Of a DNA stretch of 64,000 nt, positions 25,606 to 34,172 are shown in pieces (positions within the stretch are counted from its first letter, which is position 1; every line of letters starts with the position of its first letter). The translations under genes were made by a program, and so were the position numbers. The stretch covers positions 1 through 64,000 of the forward strand of contig JBGVEN010000010.1 of NCBI GenBank assembly GCA_045120135.1, read 5' to 3'. Below the pieces are notes generated by a model, which was not told where the DNA came from, made no database searches, and worked only from the letters and a program-made list of their open reading frames with translations. Source of the stretch: SIG440 sp045120135 (GTDB taxonomy: Bacteria > Bacillota > Clostridia > Monoglobales > Monoglobaceae).

Positions 25606-26790
25606 ATGGGAAAACTTATATTTAATTCTGAAAAAATCAAGGATATGGATGCATTCCTCAAGCTTTGCCCTTTTGGTGCACTTGTTGTTGAGGACGGAAA
25701 GGTTTCAGCAAATGCAGCGTGCAAAATGTGTAAGCTGTGTGTGAAAAATGGTCCTGACGGAGCAGCAGTTTTTGTTGAAGACGAGGTAAAGGCTATTGAT
25801 AAAAGCTTGTGGAATGGGGTTGCTGTGTATGTTGACCACGATGACGGTCTTATCCATCCTGTGACCTATGAGTTGATTGGAAAAGCTCGTGAGCTTGCCG
25901 ACAAAATCGGGCATAAGGTTTACTGCGTATTCATTGGCACTGATGTGAAATCTTCAGCCGAGGAGCTTCTGCATTATGGCGTTGATGAAGTGTTTGTATA
26001 CGATAATCCTGCACTTAAACACTACATACCTGAGAACTATACAGCCGTTTTTGAGGCATTTATTAATCAGGTTAAGCCTTGTGCAATTCTGGTTGGTGCA
26101 ACAACAACAGGCCGTGAACTTGCTCCGCATATTGCGGCAAGATTTGAAACGGGACTTACTGCTGACTGTACCATTCTTGATATGAACGAGGATACTGACC
26201 TTATCCAAATAAGACCTGCATTTGGCGGCAATATTATGGCGCAGATTGTTACTCTTAACAATCGCCCTCAGCTTGCGACAGTAAGATATAAGGTGATGAA
26301 TGCTCCCGAGCGCTTGGATGAAGCAAAGGGCAAGATTACCGTTTGCGAAGTAGATGAAAAGACACTTAACTCCAAAACCGAAATTCTGGATATCCAACCC
26401 AAGGAAAAGGTAAATACTATAGAAAGTGCCGAGGTTCTTGTTGCGGCAGGCAGAGGCGTAAAATCTAAAGAGGATTTAAAGCTGCTTAAGGAACTGGCAG
26501 GCCTTTTGGGCGGCGAGCTTGCGTGTACCAGACCACTTATTGAGGCAGGCTGGATGGATGCAAAATGCCAAATTGGTCTGAGCGGAAGAACAGTCCGTCC
26601 CAGACTGATAATTACTTGTGGTGTATCCGGTGCAGTTCAGTTTACTGCCGGAATGAATAATTCGGATTACATATTTGCAATCAACCAAGACGATAAAGCA
26701 CCAATATTCAAGGTTGCAAATTACGGAATAGTAGGTGACCTTTATGAGATTGTTCCTGAACTTATACAAAAAATTAAGGAGGGAAAATAA
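25606..26790 (+). CDS. lctC: Electron transfer flavoprotein alpha subunit with N-terminal ferredoxin-like domain
   Basis: 394 residues. The first 60 carry four Cys in a ferredoxin-like pattern (LCPFGAL, then ACKMCKLCVKNGP), as in LctC-type EtfA. The EtfA core follows, with HPVTYELIGKARELA, GATTTGRELAPHIAA, RPAFGGNIMAQIV, and the C-terminal FAD domain AAGRGVKSKEDL, VGLSGRTVRPRL, CGVSGAVQF and FAINQDDKAPIF. ATG 25606 has AAGGAGGG upstream. The stop overlaps the ATG of the dehydrogenase gene. The extra cluster would pass electrons to or from ferredoxin. Confidence 0.87.
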   Translation: MGKLIFNSEKIKDMDAFLKLCPFGALVVEDGKVSANAACKMCKLCVKNGPDGAAVFVEDEVKAIDKSLWNGVAVYVDHDDGLIHPVTYELIGKARELADKIGHKVYCVFIGTDVKSSAEELLHYGVDEVFVYDNPALKHYIPENYTAVFEAFINQVKPCAILVGATTTGRELAPHIAARFETGLTADCTILDMNEDTDLIQIRPAFGGNIMAQIVTLNNRPQLATVRYKVMNAPERLDEAKGKITVCEVDEKTLNSKTEILDIQPKEKVNTIESAEVLVAAGRGVKSKEDLKLLKELAGLLGGELACTRPLIEAGWMDAKCQIGLSGRTVRPRLIITCGVSGAVQFTAGMNNSDYIFAINQDDKAPIFKVANYGIVGDLYEIVPELIQKIKEGK

Positions 26791-28175
26791 TGTTTACTGA
26801 AAAGAATTACAACGATATCAAAGCGCTGATTTGTGATGACGAGAGAGTCCTCTTCGGCGATAATATAAACGAGGAATATTCGCACGATGAGCTGGGCGGA
26901 ACACACAGTGAACCGGACATTGTAGTTAAAGCCCTGTCAGTCAATGATATTTCAAAGATTGCAAAGTATGCTTTTGATAACGAAATTCCACTTACAGTCC
27001 GTGGTAGCGGTACAGGTCTTGTCGGGGCTTGTGTTCCCGTTGAGAAGGGCATTGTCCTGGATATGACTCAGATGAATCACATTCTTGAACTTGATACCGA
27101 TAACTTGACCGTTACGGTTGAACCCGGGGTTCTGCTTATGGAGCTTTCCAAGTTTGTTGAAGAAAACGGATTTCTGTATCCTCCCGACCCGGGTGAGAAA
27201 ACTGCAACCATAGGTGGTAACATCAGTACAAATGCTGGCGGTATGCGTGCAGTTAAGTATGGTGTTACCCGCGACTATGTCCGCCAACTTGAGGTTGTGT
27301 TGCCCGATGGCAGAATTATATCTCCCGGCGGAAAAATTGTTAAAAACAGTTCAGGATATGCTCTTAAGGATTTGATTATCGGTAGCGAAGGAACACTCGG
27401 TATTATAACTAAAGCGACACTTAAGCTGTTGCCACTTCCTAAAAAGACAATAAGCCTGCTGATTCCTTTCCCAAATCTTTCTCAGGCTATCAATACTGTT
27501 CCTGCGATTATTCGTTCAAAGAGTATCCCTACGGCTATTGAGTTTATGGAAAAGGAAGTTATTCAAGACGCCGAAAGCTATCTTGGAAGTAAATTCCCCG
27601 ATTCTTCATCTGACGCATATTTGCTTTTAAAATTTGACGGCAACAGCACCGAGGAGATTGAGGGATATTATGAAAGTGTTGCTCAGGTCTGCCTTGAAAA
27701 CGGCGCAATTGATATCTTTATTTCGGATACCGAGGAAAGAGACGAAACAATCTGGAAAGCAAGAGGTGCATTTCTTGAAGCAATCAAAAACTCAACCAGT
27801 GATATGGACGAAGTGGATGTGGTTGTTCCAAGGAGCAATGTTGCTGAAATGGTAGAGTTTGCAAATAAGCTTCAGGACAAGGTGGGAGCGAGAATAAAGT
27901 GCTTTGGTCACGCAGGTGACGGCAATCTCCATATCTATGTACTTAAGGATGACCTGGGTGAAAAGGATTGGCACGACAGACTAGGAAATGCTATGAATGA
28001 GATGTATAAAAAAGCTAAAGAACTCAGTGGTGCGGTTTCAGGCGAGCACGGTATCGGCTTTGCGAAAAAAGGTTACCTGCTTGAGTCAATTTCACCTGTT
28101 GAAGCAGAGCTTATGCGTGGAATAAAAAAGGTGTTTGACCCTAAAAATATTCTGAATCCCGGCAAAATTTTTTAA
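26790..28175 (+). CDS. lctD: FAD-linked 2-hydroxyacid (D-lactate) dehydrogenase, GlcD/LctD family
   Basis: 461 residues. FAD_binding_4 (PCMH) domain: VRGSGTGLVGACVPVEKGIVLDM and PDPGEKTATIGGNISTNAGG, with GSEGTLGIITKATLKLLP. The FAD-oxidase C-terminal domain has CFGHAGDGNLHIYVL, SGEHGIGFAKK and FDPKNILNPGKIF. It should oxidise lactate or a similar 2-hydroxy acid and pass electrons to the preceding Etf pair. The ATG overlaps the EtfA stop by one base. No lactate permease or racemase is in the operon. Two ThrE-type genes follow after 13 bases. Confidence 0.88.
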   Translation: MFTEKNYNDIKALICDDERVLFGDNINEEYSHDELGGTHSEPDIVVKALSVNDISKIAKYAFDNEIPLTVRGSGTGLVGACVPVEKGIVLDMTQMNHILELDTDNLTVTVEPGVLLMELSKFVEENGFLYPPDPGEKTATIGGNISTNAGGMRAVKYGVTRDYVRQLEVVLPDGRIISPGGKIVKNSSGYALKDLIIGSEGTLGIITKATLKLLPLPKKTISLLIPFPNLSQAINTVPAIIRSKSIPTAIEFMEKEVIQDAESYLGSKFPDSSSDAYLLLKFDGNSTEEIEGYYESVAQVCLENGAIDIFISDTEERDETIWKARGAFLEAIKNSTSDMDEVDVVVPRSNVAEMVEFANKLQDKVGARIKCFGHAGDGNLHIYVLKDDLGEKDWHDRLGNAMNEMYKKAKELSGAVSGEHGIGFAKKGYLLESISPVEAELMRGIKKVFDPKNILNPGKIF

Positions 28176-28188
28176 AGGCGGAACAATT

Positions 28189-28968
28189 ATGACAGAAAAT
28201 ATATCACATAAAGAACTTAATACTTTGCTGAGCCTGTTTCTGGATTTTGGCGAGGCTATGCTTGAATGTGGCGGAGAAATAAACCGTGTTGAAGACAGTC
28301 TTGTTAGAATGGGTACAGCATACGGTGCAATTAAAACCAATGTATTTGTAATTACATCAAGTATAGTTCTTACAATGACATTTGAAAACGGAGAGGAAAT
28401 TACCCAGACCCGAAGGATTTTGTCCTCCGGGAGTACAGATTTTGATAAACTGGAGCGGCTTAATGAATTAAGCCGCCACAGCTGCATTGAAGCTCTTCCG
28501 GTAACTGAGCTTAAAAAGAAACTTGATGAAATAACAGCACATAAACCGTCTTTTATAGGTCAGTATCTGGGCAGTATATTAGCGGCAGGCGGTTTTGCGG
28601 TGTTTTTTGGTGGAAATCTGTTTGACGGTATTACTGCAGGTGCATTTGCGATTCTTATTTGCCTGCTCCAGAATACTTTTGGAAAGTATGCTCCTAATAA
28701 AGTATTTTTCTTCTTTATTTGTTCGCTTGTTACCGGTATAGGGATAGGAGTCGCATCAAAATATATTCCTGTATTGAATGGCGATAAGGTGATGATTGGT
28801 GATATAATGCTGTTAACACCCGGAATTGCCATAACAAATGCTGTTCGTGATATGCTGGTTGGCGATACTATTTCCGGGGCAATGAAGCTGGTCGAATGTC
28901 TGGTGTGGGCAGGTGCTCTTGCGGCGGGATTTATGCTTTCGATGGTGCTTACAGGGGGTATAATGTGA
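28189..28968 (+). CDS. ThrE-type threonine/serine exporter, large part
   Basis: 259 residues. The N-terminal soluble part has FGEAMLECGGEINRVEDSLVRMGTAYG, the start of the DUF1212/ThrE domain (PF06738). About five membrane segments follow, with MLLTPGIAITNAVRDMLVGDTISG near residue 205. It works together with the small hydrophobic partner encoded 1 base downstream; the two correspond to the halves of one-chain ThrE. The likely role is export of threonine, serine or small hydroxy acids. It follows the lactate oxidation genes closely enough to share their transcript. Confidence 0.85.
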   Translation: MTENISHKELNTLLSLFLDFGEAMLECGGEINRVEDSLVRMGTAYGAIKTNVFVITSSIVLTMTFENGEEITQTRRILSSGSTDFDKLERLNELSRHSCIEALPVTELKKKLDEITAHKPSFIGQYLGSILAAGGFAVFFGGNLFDGITAGAFAILICLLQNTFGKYAPNKVFFFFICSLVTGIGIGVASKYIPVLNGDKVMIGDIMLLTPGIAITNAVRDMLVGDTISGAMKLVECLVWAGALAAGFMLSMVLTGGIM

Positions 28969-28969
28969 T

Positions 28970-29410
28970 ATGAAAATAGTTATACAGCTCTTGATGGCAG
29001 CGGTTGGTTCGCTTGGTTTTTCGATGCTCTTTAATGTTCGTTCAAAGTACCTTTTTCTTGCATCGGTTGGAGGTCTTGTTAGTTGGGGTATTTACCTCGT
29101 TTGTCACGGCTTTGGAGCAGGTTTGTTTTTATCAAGTTTTTTTGCGTCGGTTTTTTGTCAAGCTTATGCCGAGGTGTTTTCGCGGGTATGCAAAGCGCCC
29201 AGAACTATATTCAGCATTGCGGCGGTTGTACCGCTTATTCCTGGAAGCTCACTTTATTACACAATGCAAAGTGCAACAATGAGTGACTGGACAGAATTTA
29301 GCCGTCGCGGACTTGAACTTGGATACTTTGCGCTCGGTATTGCGGCAGGTCTGAGCCTGGTAACGGCGCTGGTGACAATGCATAGAAATATAAAAAATTC
29401 TGCAAAATAA
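28970..29410 (+). CDS. ThrE-type threonine/serine exporter, small part
   Basis: 146 residues with about five membrane segments, family PF12821 (DUF3815). LFNVRSKYLFLASVGGLVSWGIY and FSIAAVVPLIPGSSLYYTM with the conserved P-L-I-P-G-S are characteristic. It starts one base after the stop of the larger half. A hairpin terminator follows the gene. It should form the pore together with its partner. Confidence 0.85.
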   Translation: MKIVIQLLMAAVGSLGFSMLFNVRSKYLFLASVGGLVSWGIYLVCHGFGAGLFLSSFFASVFCQAYAEVFSRVCKAPRTIFSIAAVVPLIPGSSLYYTMQSATMSDWTEFSRRGLELGYFALGIAAGLSLVTALVTMHRNIKNSAK

Positions 29411-29424
29411 AAAGATAAAGCTAT

Positions 29425-29456
29425 GGCGGTTTTGGAGTGTCCGAACCGCCTGTTTT
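29425..29456 (+). terminator. Terminator after the ThrE genes; 29457-29628 otherwise without genes
   Basis: GGCGGTT pairs with AACCGCC, followed by TGTTTTATTT. The rest of the gap to the next gene is very AT-rich. I looked there for a purine riboswitch and saw no conserved elements. Confidence 0.75.
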
Positions 29457-29628
29457 ATTTATGAATATACAATATAATGTATGGGTGATATGCAAAATAT
29501 ACAAAAGATGGTATATTTTGTTATATAAAACGACAAAATGTTATAAATTCTGTAAATCGCTTGAAAAAAATTATAAAATATTATAAAATAAAAAAGTAAT
29601 TTATACTTTATGTGAGGAGTGAAATCTC

Positions 29629-30975
29629 ATGGAAAAACTGTTCAAACTTAAACAAAACGGTACCACAGTAAGAACTGAAATTCTTGCCGGTATCACCACC
29701 TTCCTTGCAATGGCTTATATTTTAGCTGTTAACCCCATGTACCTCGGCAATATCCCCGGTGCATCACCTGCGGCTATATTTATGGCTACTGCAATCTCAG
29801 CAGCTATTGCAACAATCTGCATGGCATTCTTTGCAAACTACCCTGTAGCGTTGGCATCAGGTATGGGTCTTAATGCATTCTTTGCTTACACTGTATGCGG
29901 TGCAATGGGTTATTCATACGAAGTTGCACTTACCGCAGTTTTTGTTGAAGGTATTATCTTTATGATTCTTTCTGTGTTCAAGTTCAGAGAAGCTCTCGTA
30001 AACAAAATTCCCAACAACCTGAAATTAGGTATTACTGCAGGTATCGGTCTGTTTATTACAATTATTGCTCTTCTTAATTCTCAGGTAATTGTTGCAAGTC
30101 CTGCAACAACAGTTACCCTTGGTGACCTTGGTGCAGCTCCCGTAATTTTGTCAATTGTTGGTCTTCTCCTTATCGGTGTGCTCGAATACAAAAAGGTTCC
30201 CGGCGGTATTCTTATCGGTATTATCGGAACTTGGGTAATTGGTATCATTGTTCAGCTTATCGGTTGGGCATTTGATGCAAATATTTTCTCAACAGTTCTT
30301 TACCCCACACTTTCATGGGAGGCAATCAAGGCTAACTTTGCAGCTCCTGCAATGTTCAAATTTGATTTTAATTTCGTAGTTACAAACTTTGCACCCTTTG
30401 CAATCGTTACATTTACATTCCTTTACACAGATATCTTTGATACAGTTGGTACACTTATCGGTGTTGCTCAGAAGGGTAACCTTCTTGACGAAGAAGGCAA
30501 GCTCCCCAATGCCGGCGGTGCTTTGATGGCTGATGCAGTTGGTACAGTTGTTGGTTCTTGTCTTGGTACATCAACAGTTACAAGTTATGTTGAATCAAGT
30601 GCAGGCGTTGCTGCAGGCGGTAAGACAGGTCTCACAGCTCTTACAACCGGTATTATGTTTATCATTGCAATTGTATTTGCTCCTATCTTCCTTGCAATTC
30701 CTTCATTTGCAACAACACCGGCTATGCTGTATGTTGGTCTTTTGATGCTCAGTGCTATCAAGAAGATGGACTTCGAAGGTGATATCGCAGATGTAATCGG
30801 CGGTTTCCTTGCGGTTATTATGATGCCTTTCGCATACTCAATTGCAACAGGTATTATGTTCGGTATCATTTCTTGGGTTATCCTCAAGGTTGTTACAGGT
30901 AAAGCTAAGGATATCAGTGCAATTATGTGGATTTCATTTGCGTTGTTTGCTATCTATATTGCTACACTTGTGTAA
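29629..30975 (+). CDS. NCS2-family (AzgA-like) purine permease
   Basis: 448 residues with twelve to fourteen membrane segments. TVRTEILAGITTFLAMAYILAVNP near the start is the AzgA-group signature, followed by GMGLNAFFAYTVCGAMGYSY, KLGITAGIGLFITIIAL, and LYTDIFDTVGTLIGVAQKG with the conserved Asp/Glu helix. Such carriers bring in adenine, guanine or hypoxanthine with protons. Codon use is more biased (GGT, CTT, GCA) than in neighbours, as in well-expressed genes. A phosphoribosyltransferase gene lies just downstream, completing a salvage pair. Confidence 0.92.
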   Translation: MEKLFKLKQNGTTVRTEILAGITTFLAMAYILAVNPMYLGNIPGASPAAIFMATAISAAIATICMAFFANYPVALASGMGLNAFFAYTVCGAMGYSYEVALTAVFVEGIIFMILSVFKFREALVNKIPNNLKLGITAGIGLFITIIALLNSQVIVASPATTVTLGDLGAAPVILSIVGLLLIGVLEYKKVPGGILIGIIGTWVIGIIVQLIGWAFDANIFSTVLYPTLSWEAIKANFAAPAMFKFDFNFVVTNFAPFAIVTFTFLYTDIFDTVGTLIGVAQKGNLLDEEGKLPNAGGALMADAVGTVVGSCLGTSTVTSYVESSAGVAAGGKTGLTALTTGIMFIIAIVFAPIFLAIPSFATTPAMLYVGLLMLSAIKKMDFEGDIADVIGGFLAVIMMPFAYSIATGIMFGIISWVILKVVTGKAKDISAIMWISFALFAIYIATLV

Positions 30976-31004
30976 TTCTTTGATATCAATGTAAATATTA
31001 ATAG

Positions 31005-31046
31005 ATTAGTCCTGAAGACCGGTTCTTCGGGACTAATCGGTTTAAT
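31005..31046 (+). terminator. Hairpin between the purine permease and phosphoribosyltransferase
   Basis: ATTAGTCC-T-GAAGA pairs with TCTTCGGGACTAAT around CCGGT, followed by CGGTTTAATATT. With its weak T tract it may be a partial terminator or a stability hairpin. Confidence 0.55.
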
Positions 31047-31081
31047 ATTTATGTGACAATAAGAAAGGACTGAATTCTAAA

Positions 31082-31642
31082 ATGGAAAAATGTTATACAA
31101 TGAAAATTGCAGGTCTTGAAAGGGATCTTCCCTTATGCAAGGTTTCGGATGATTTTTATATTGCGGCATTTATTATGTTTGGTGATGTTGAGATAACGGT
31201 AAGCTGTGCGCGAGAGCTTTTGAAAAAAGCCCCCGATTGCGATGTTATGATTACAGCAGAATCAAAGGGTATTCCGCTTCTTTACGAAATGGCACGTCAG
31301 GCAGGCCACAATTATTATATTGTTGCCCGTAAAGGCCCAAAACTTTATATGAAAGATGTTATCACAACCGAAGTTGATTCAATTACTACGGCACATAAAC
31401 AGACTCTTTGTATAGGGGCAGAGGAAGCTGAAGCAATGAAAGGAAAAAGGGTCCTCATTGTTGATGATGTAATCAGCACAGGCGAATCCCTCGCTGCACT
31501 TGAAACCTTAATAAATCAGGTAGGCGGAAATGTGGTTGGCAGAATGGCAGTTCTTGCCGAGGGCGATGCAATCGGCAGAGAAGATATTACCTATCTTGAA
31601 CCGCTACCTGTATTCCATTCAGACGGAACACCAATTAAATAG
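31082..31642 (+). CDS. Purine phosphoribosyltransferase-like protein (type I PRTase fold)
   Basis: 186 residues. The PRPP-binding loop is VLIVDDVISTGESLAAL near residues 124-140; ITAESKGIPLLYEMARQ and VARKGPKLYMKD are the flexible-loop regions seen in adenine-type PRTases. It should join a purine base to PRPP in the cytoplasm. The preceding gene is a purine permease, so uptake and salvage are linked. Adenine is the best guess from overall pattern, but xanthine or guanine cannot be excluded. Confidence 0.82.
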   Translation: MEKCYTMKIAGLERDLPLCKVSDDFYIAAFIMFGDVEITVSCARELLKKAPDCDVMITAESKGIPLLYEMARQAGHNYYIVARKGPKLYMKDVITTEVDSITTAHKQTLCIGAEEAEAMKGKRVLIVDDVISTGESLAALETLINQVGGNVVGRMAVLAEGDAIGREDITYLEPLPVFHSDGTPIK

Positions 31643-31653
31643 ATTTAAAAGAT

Positions 31654-31689
31654 AAAACAGCAGAATACAATTGTAATCTGCTGTTTTTT
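31654..31689 (+). terminator. Terminator after the phosphoribosyltransferase
   Basis: AAAACAGCAGA pairs with TCTGCTGTTTT, followed by T. Confidence 0.85.
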
Positions 31690-31702
31690 GTATTGAAGTT
31701 CG

Positions 31703-31732
31703 TTGACAAATACATACTAAAAGTGGTATTAT
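31703..31732 (+). promoter_or_regulatory. Promoter of the cysK-metF-metH operon with an inverted repeat
   Basis: TTGACA (31703-31708), 18 bases, TATTAT (31727-31732). ATACTA and TGGTAT form an imperfect inverted repeat (31714-31729) between the boxes and over the -10. A repressor of sulfur metabolism such as CymR (Rrf2 family) would fit this place; that is an inference. Confidence 0.5.
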
Positions 31733-31770
31733 TTTTAATAATACTAATCTTTGGTTAGGGCGTGATTTAT

Positions 31771-32700
31771 ATGAAAAACGTGTTTACATCAGCAGAACAG
31801 CTTATAGGTAAAACTCCGCTGTTGGAACTTTGTAATATCGAAAAAGAATATGGATTAAAGGCAAAACTTGTTGCAAAGCTGGAATACCTTAATCCGGCGG
31901 GCTCGGTTAAGGACAGAGCGGCAAAATGGATGATTGATGATGCTGAAAAGTCGGGAAAACTCAAACCCGGCTCGGTTATAATCGAGCCAACTTCCGGCAA
32001 TACAGGAATAGGTCTTGCGCTTATTAGTGCAGTTCGTGGTTACAGACTCATAATTGTTATGCCGGATACAATGTCGATGGAACGTCGGCAGATTATGAAA
32101 GCTTACGGCGCAGAACTGGTGCTCACAGACGGAAAACTGGGTATGAAAGGTGCAATCGCAAAAGCGGATGAGCTAGCAAAAGAAATTCCCGACAGCTTTA
32201 TCCCCGGACAGTTTGTCAATCCGGCAAATGCTCAGGCGCACATTGATACAACCGGTCCGGAAATTTTTGAAGACCTCGATGGCGAGATTGATATATTTGT
32301 TGCAGGCGTTGGTACAGGCGGTACAATAACAGGCACAGGCAGATATCTAAAGTCGAAAAAAACTGAAATAAAGATTGTTGCAGTTGAACCTGATACCTCT
32401 GCAGTGCTTTCAGGTAATGCTGCAGGCAGTCATAAATTACAGGGCATAGGTGCAGGGTTTATCCCTGATGTGCTTGATAAATCGGTTATTGACTCGGTGC
32501 AAACTGTTTCAGCAGAGGCGGCATTTAAAGCCGGCAGATTAATGGGAAAAAAGGAAGGAATTCTTGTTGGTATCTCGTCTGGTGCGGCACTCGCCGCTGC
32601 AATAGAAGAAGCTAAATGCGTTGAAAACGAGGGTAAAACCATTGTGGTTCTGCTCCCTGATACCGGTGACAGATATCTTTCAACGGAACTTTTTGAGTAA
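31771..32700 (+). CDS. cysK: Cysteine synthase (O-acetylserine sulfhydrylase)
   Basis: 309 residues. PLP-binding Lys lies in NPAGSVKDRAA near residue 43, the substrate loop is PTSGNTGIGLA, the phosphate-binding loop GVGTGGTITGTGRYL, and GISSGAALAAAIE closes the site. It makes L-cysteine from O-acetylserine and sulfide. ATG 31771 gives the usual CysK N terminus (AEQLIGKTPLLEL); the GTG at 31762 adds three residues. It leads an operon with MetF and the MetH system, linking cysteine and methionine supply. There is no CysE in the window. Confidence 0.93.
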   Translation: MKNVFTSAEQLIGKTPLLELCNIEKEYGLKAKLVAKLEYLNPAGSVKDRAAKWMIDDAEKSGKLKPGSVIIEPTSGNTGIGLALISAVRGYRLIIVMPDTMSMERRQIMKAYGAELVLTDGKLGMKGAIAKADELAKEIPDSFIPGQFVNPANAQAHIDTTGPEIFEDLDGEIDIFVAGVGTGGTITGTGRYLKSKKTEIKIVAVEPDTSAVLSGNAAGSHKLQGIGAGFIPDVLDKSVIDSVQTVSAEAAFKAGRLMGKKEGILVGISSGAALAAAIEEAKCVENEGKTIVVLLPDTGDRYLSTELFE

Positions 32701-32714
32701 AAAGGGTGATATAG

Positions 32715-33575
32715 ATGAAAGTGATTGATATAATCAAAGGCGAAAAACCCAGCCTTTCCTTTGAAGTGTTTCCGCCAAAGGTAAGTGCAAATTTTGACTC
32801 GGTAATGAAGGCGACAGCTGAAATTGCTCAGCTTAGCCCATCGTTTATGAGTGTTACATATGGTGCAGGCGGCGGTACATCAAAGTATACGGCAGATATT
32901 GCGGAAAGCCTACTTTCGATGGGCGTTACTCCTATTGCACATCTTAGTTGCATTTCTTCAAAAAAGGCGGATATTCAGCAACTTTTAAGTGAACTGAAAA
33001 GCCGCGGGATTGAAAATATTCTTGCTCTTCGTGGTGATATTCCGGAGGGTATGGATATGAGTAATCTTGAGTATCATTATGCAAGCGAACTTACAGCAGA
33101 AATAAAAACTTTTGGCGGCTTTTGTATTGGTGGTGCATGTTATCCCGAAAATCATCCCGAAAGTGAAAATAGCGTGAAGGATATAGAAAGTCTTAAAATA
33201 AAGGTTGAAAACGGTTGTGAGTTTTTAACCACACAGATGTTTTTTGATAATAACATTCTCTATAATTTTATGTACAGACTGTATCGTGAGGGTGTTGATG
33301 TTCCAGTGATTGCAGGAATTATGCCGGTTACTAATGCTGCTCAGATAAAACGTATATGCTCTATTTCTCAAAATACTCTGCCCCAACGGTTTATGCGGCT
33401 TGTAGATCGTTACGGAGATAGCCCCGAAGCGATGAAGCAGGCAGGTATTGCTTACGCAACCGAACAGATTATTGACCTGTTTGCCAACGGTGTAAATGCA
33501 GTTCATATATATTCTATGAATAAGCCGGATGTTGCGGCAGCAATACAGAATAACATTTCGGAGATTATAAAATGA
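32715..33575 (+). CDS. metF: Methylenetetrahydrofolate reductase
   Basis: 286 residues, a TIM-barrel flavoprotein. N-terminal PSLSFEVFPPK contains the catalytic Glu, followed by FMSVTYGAGGGTS, LALRGDIP and TTQMFFDN, and the C-terminal IHIYSMNKP-like end (AVHIYSMNKPDVA). It reduces methylene-THF to methyl-THF, the methyl donor for MetH encoded two genes downstream. The stop overlaps the start of the next gene by 4 bases. Confidence 0.92.
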   Translation: MKVIDIIKGEKPSLSFEVFPPKVSANFDSVMKATAEIAQLSPSFMSVTYGAGGGTSKYTADIAESLLSMGVTPIAHLSCISSKKADIQQLLSELKSRGIENILALRGDIPEGMDMSNLEYHYASELTAEIKTFGGFCIGGACYPENHPESENSVKDIESLKIKVENGCEFLTTQMFFDNNILYNFMYRLYREGVDVPVIAGIMPVTNAAQIKRICSISQNTLPQRFMRLVDRYGDSPEAMKQAGIAYATEQIIDLFANGVNAVHIYSMNKPDVAAAIQNNISEIIK

Positions 33576-34159
33576 ATTCAATAGACTATCGGATTATACC
33601 GATTGAAGAACTGAAAATAAACCCATGGGAGATTGCTAATCGTCTTAATGTTCCCCGCGGTTTTGATTCTGCTGAAATAGATGCGTGTTTTGCAGAATTG
33701 GAAAAAGTGTTTAATTGTAAAATGTCTGCAGTGAGAGTTCCGGTAAAAAGGCTTTTCGATAACCGGCTCGACTGCGGCTTTGGCGAATTTACAAGCGAGA
33801 CACTGCTGAAAAACCTTAAAGCCTGCAATGAGGTGTTTATATTTGCAGCGACAACTGGTATAGGTGTGGACAGATTGCTTGAAAAGCTTTCACTGATATC
33901 TCCGGCAAGGTATTTTATTACAGATGCTCTTGCGTCAGCTGTTGCAGAGGCACTTGCTGATAAGGCGGAGGAACTTTTATGTGAGGGGATTAGTCATCGC
34001 CCTAGATTTAGTCCCGGTTTTGGAGATTTAAGCATTGAATTGCAGCCACGTATTTTGGAGTTTGTCAATGCAGGTCGACTTTTGGGGATAACAGTGAATA
34101 ATGCATATCTTATGTCACCGATGAAGTCGGTAACAGCGTTTATAGGAATCGAAAAATAA
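33572..34159 (+). CDS. Stand-alone methionine synthase activation (AdoMet-binding) domain protein
   Basis: 195 residues. FIFAATTGIGVDRLLEKLS, DALASAVAEALADKAEELL, RPRFSPGFGDLSIELQPRIL and YLMSPMKSVTAFIGI match the C-terminal activation domain of cobalamin-dependent MetH (PF02965 type), with the R-x-x-x-G-Y/F-G AdoMet-binding region seen as RFSPGFGD. In E. coli this domain reloads oxidised cobalamin using AdoMet. Here it is a separate protein encoded between metF and a metH that lacks it, so the two are a split enzyme. It is coupled to metF by ATGA overlap. Confidence 0.88.
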   Translation: MNSIDYRIIPIEELKINPWEIANRLNVPRGFDSAEIDACFAELEKVFNCKMSAVRVPVKRLFDNRLDCGFGEFTSETLLKNLKACNEVFIFAATTGIGVDRLLEKLSLISPARYFITDALASAVAEALADKAEELLCEGISHRPRFSPGFGDLSIELQPRILEFVNAGRLLGITVNNAYLMSPMKSVTAFIGIEK

Positions 34160-34172
34160 GAGGGTAAAGCAA

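Noticed and set aside
24801..28175. FixAB/acyl-CoA dehydrogenase Etf cluster
   Set aside because: The partner is an FAD_binding_4/FAD-oxidase-C lactate-type dehydrogenase; no acyl-CoA dehydrogenase or FixC is present.
29457..29628. Possible purine riboswitch before the NCS2 permease
   Set aside because: None of the conserved junction or loop elements of the purine aptamer can be found; the leader is plain AT-rich sequence.
31643..31770. Possible T-box or SAM riboswitch before cysK-metF-metH
   Set aside because: The leader after the promoter is only about 35 bases and has no specifier loop, T-box sequence or SAM core.
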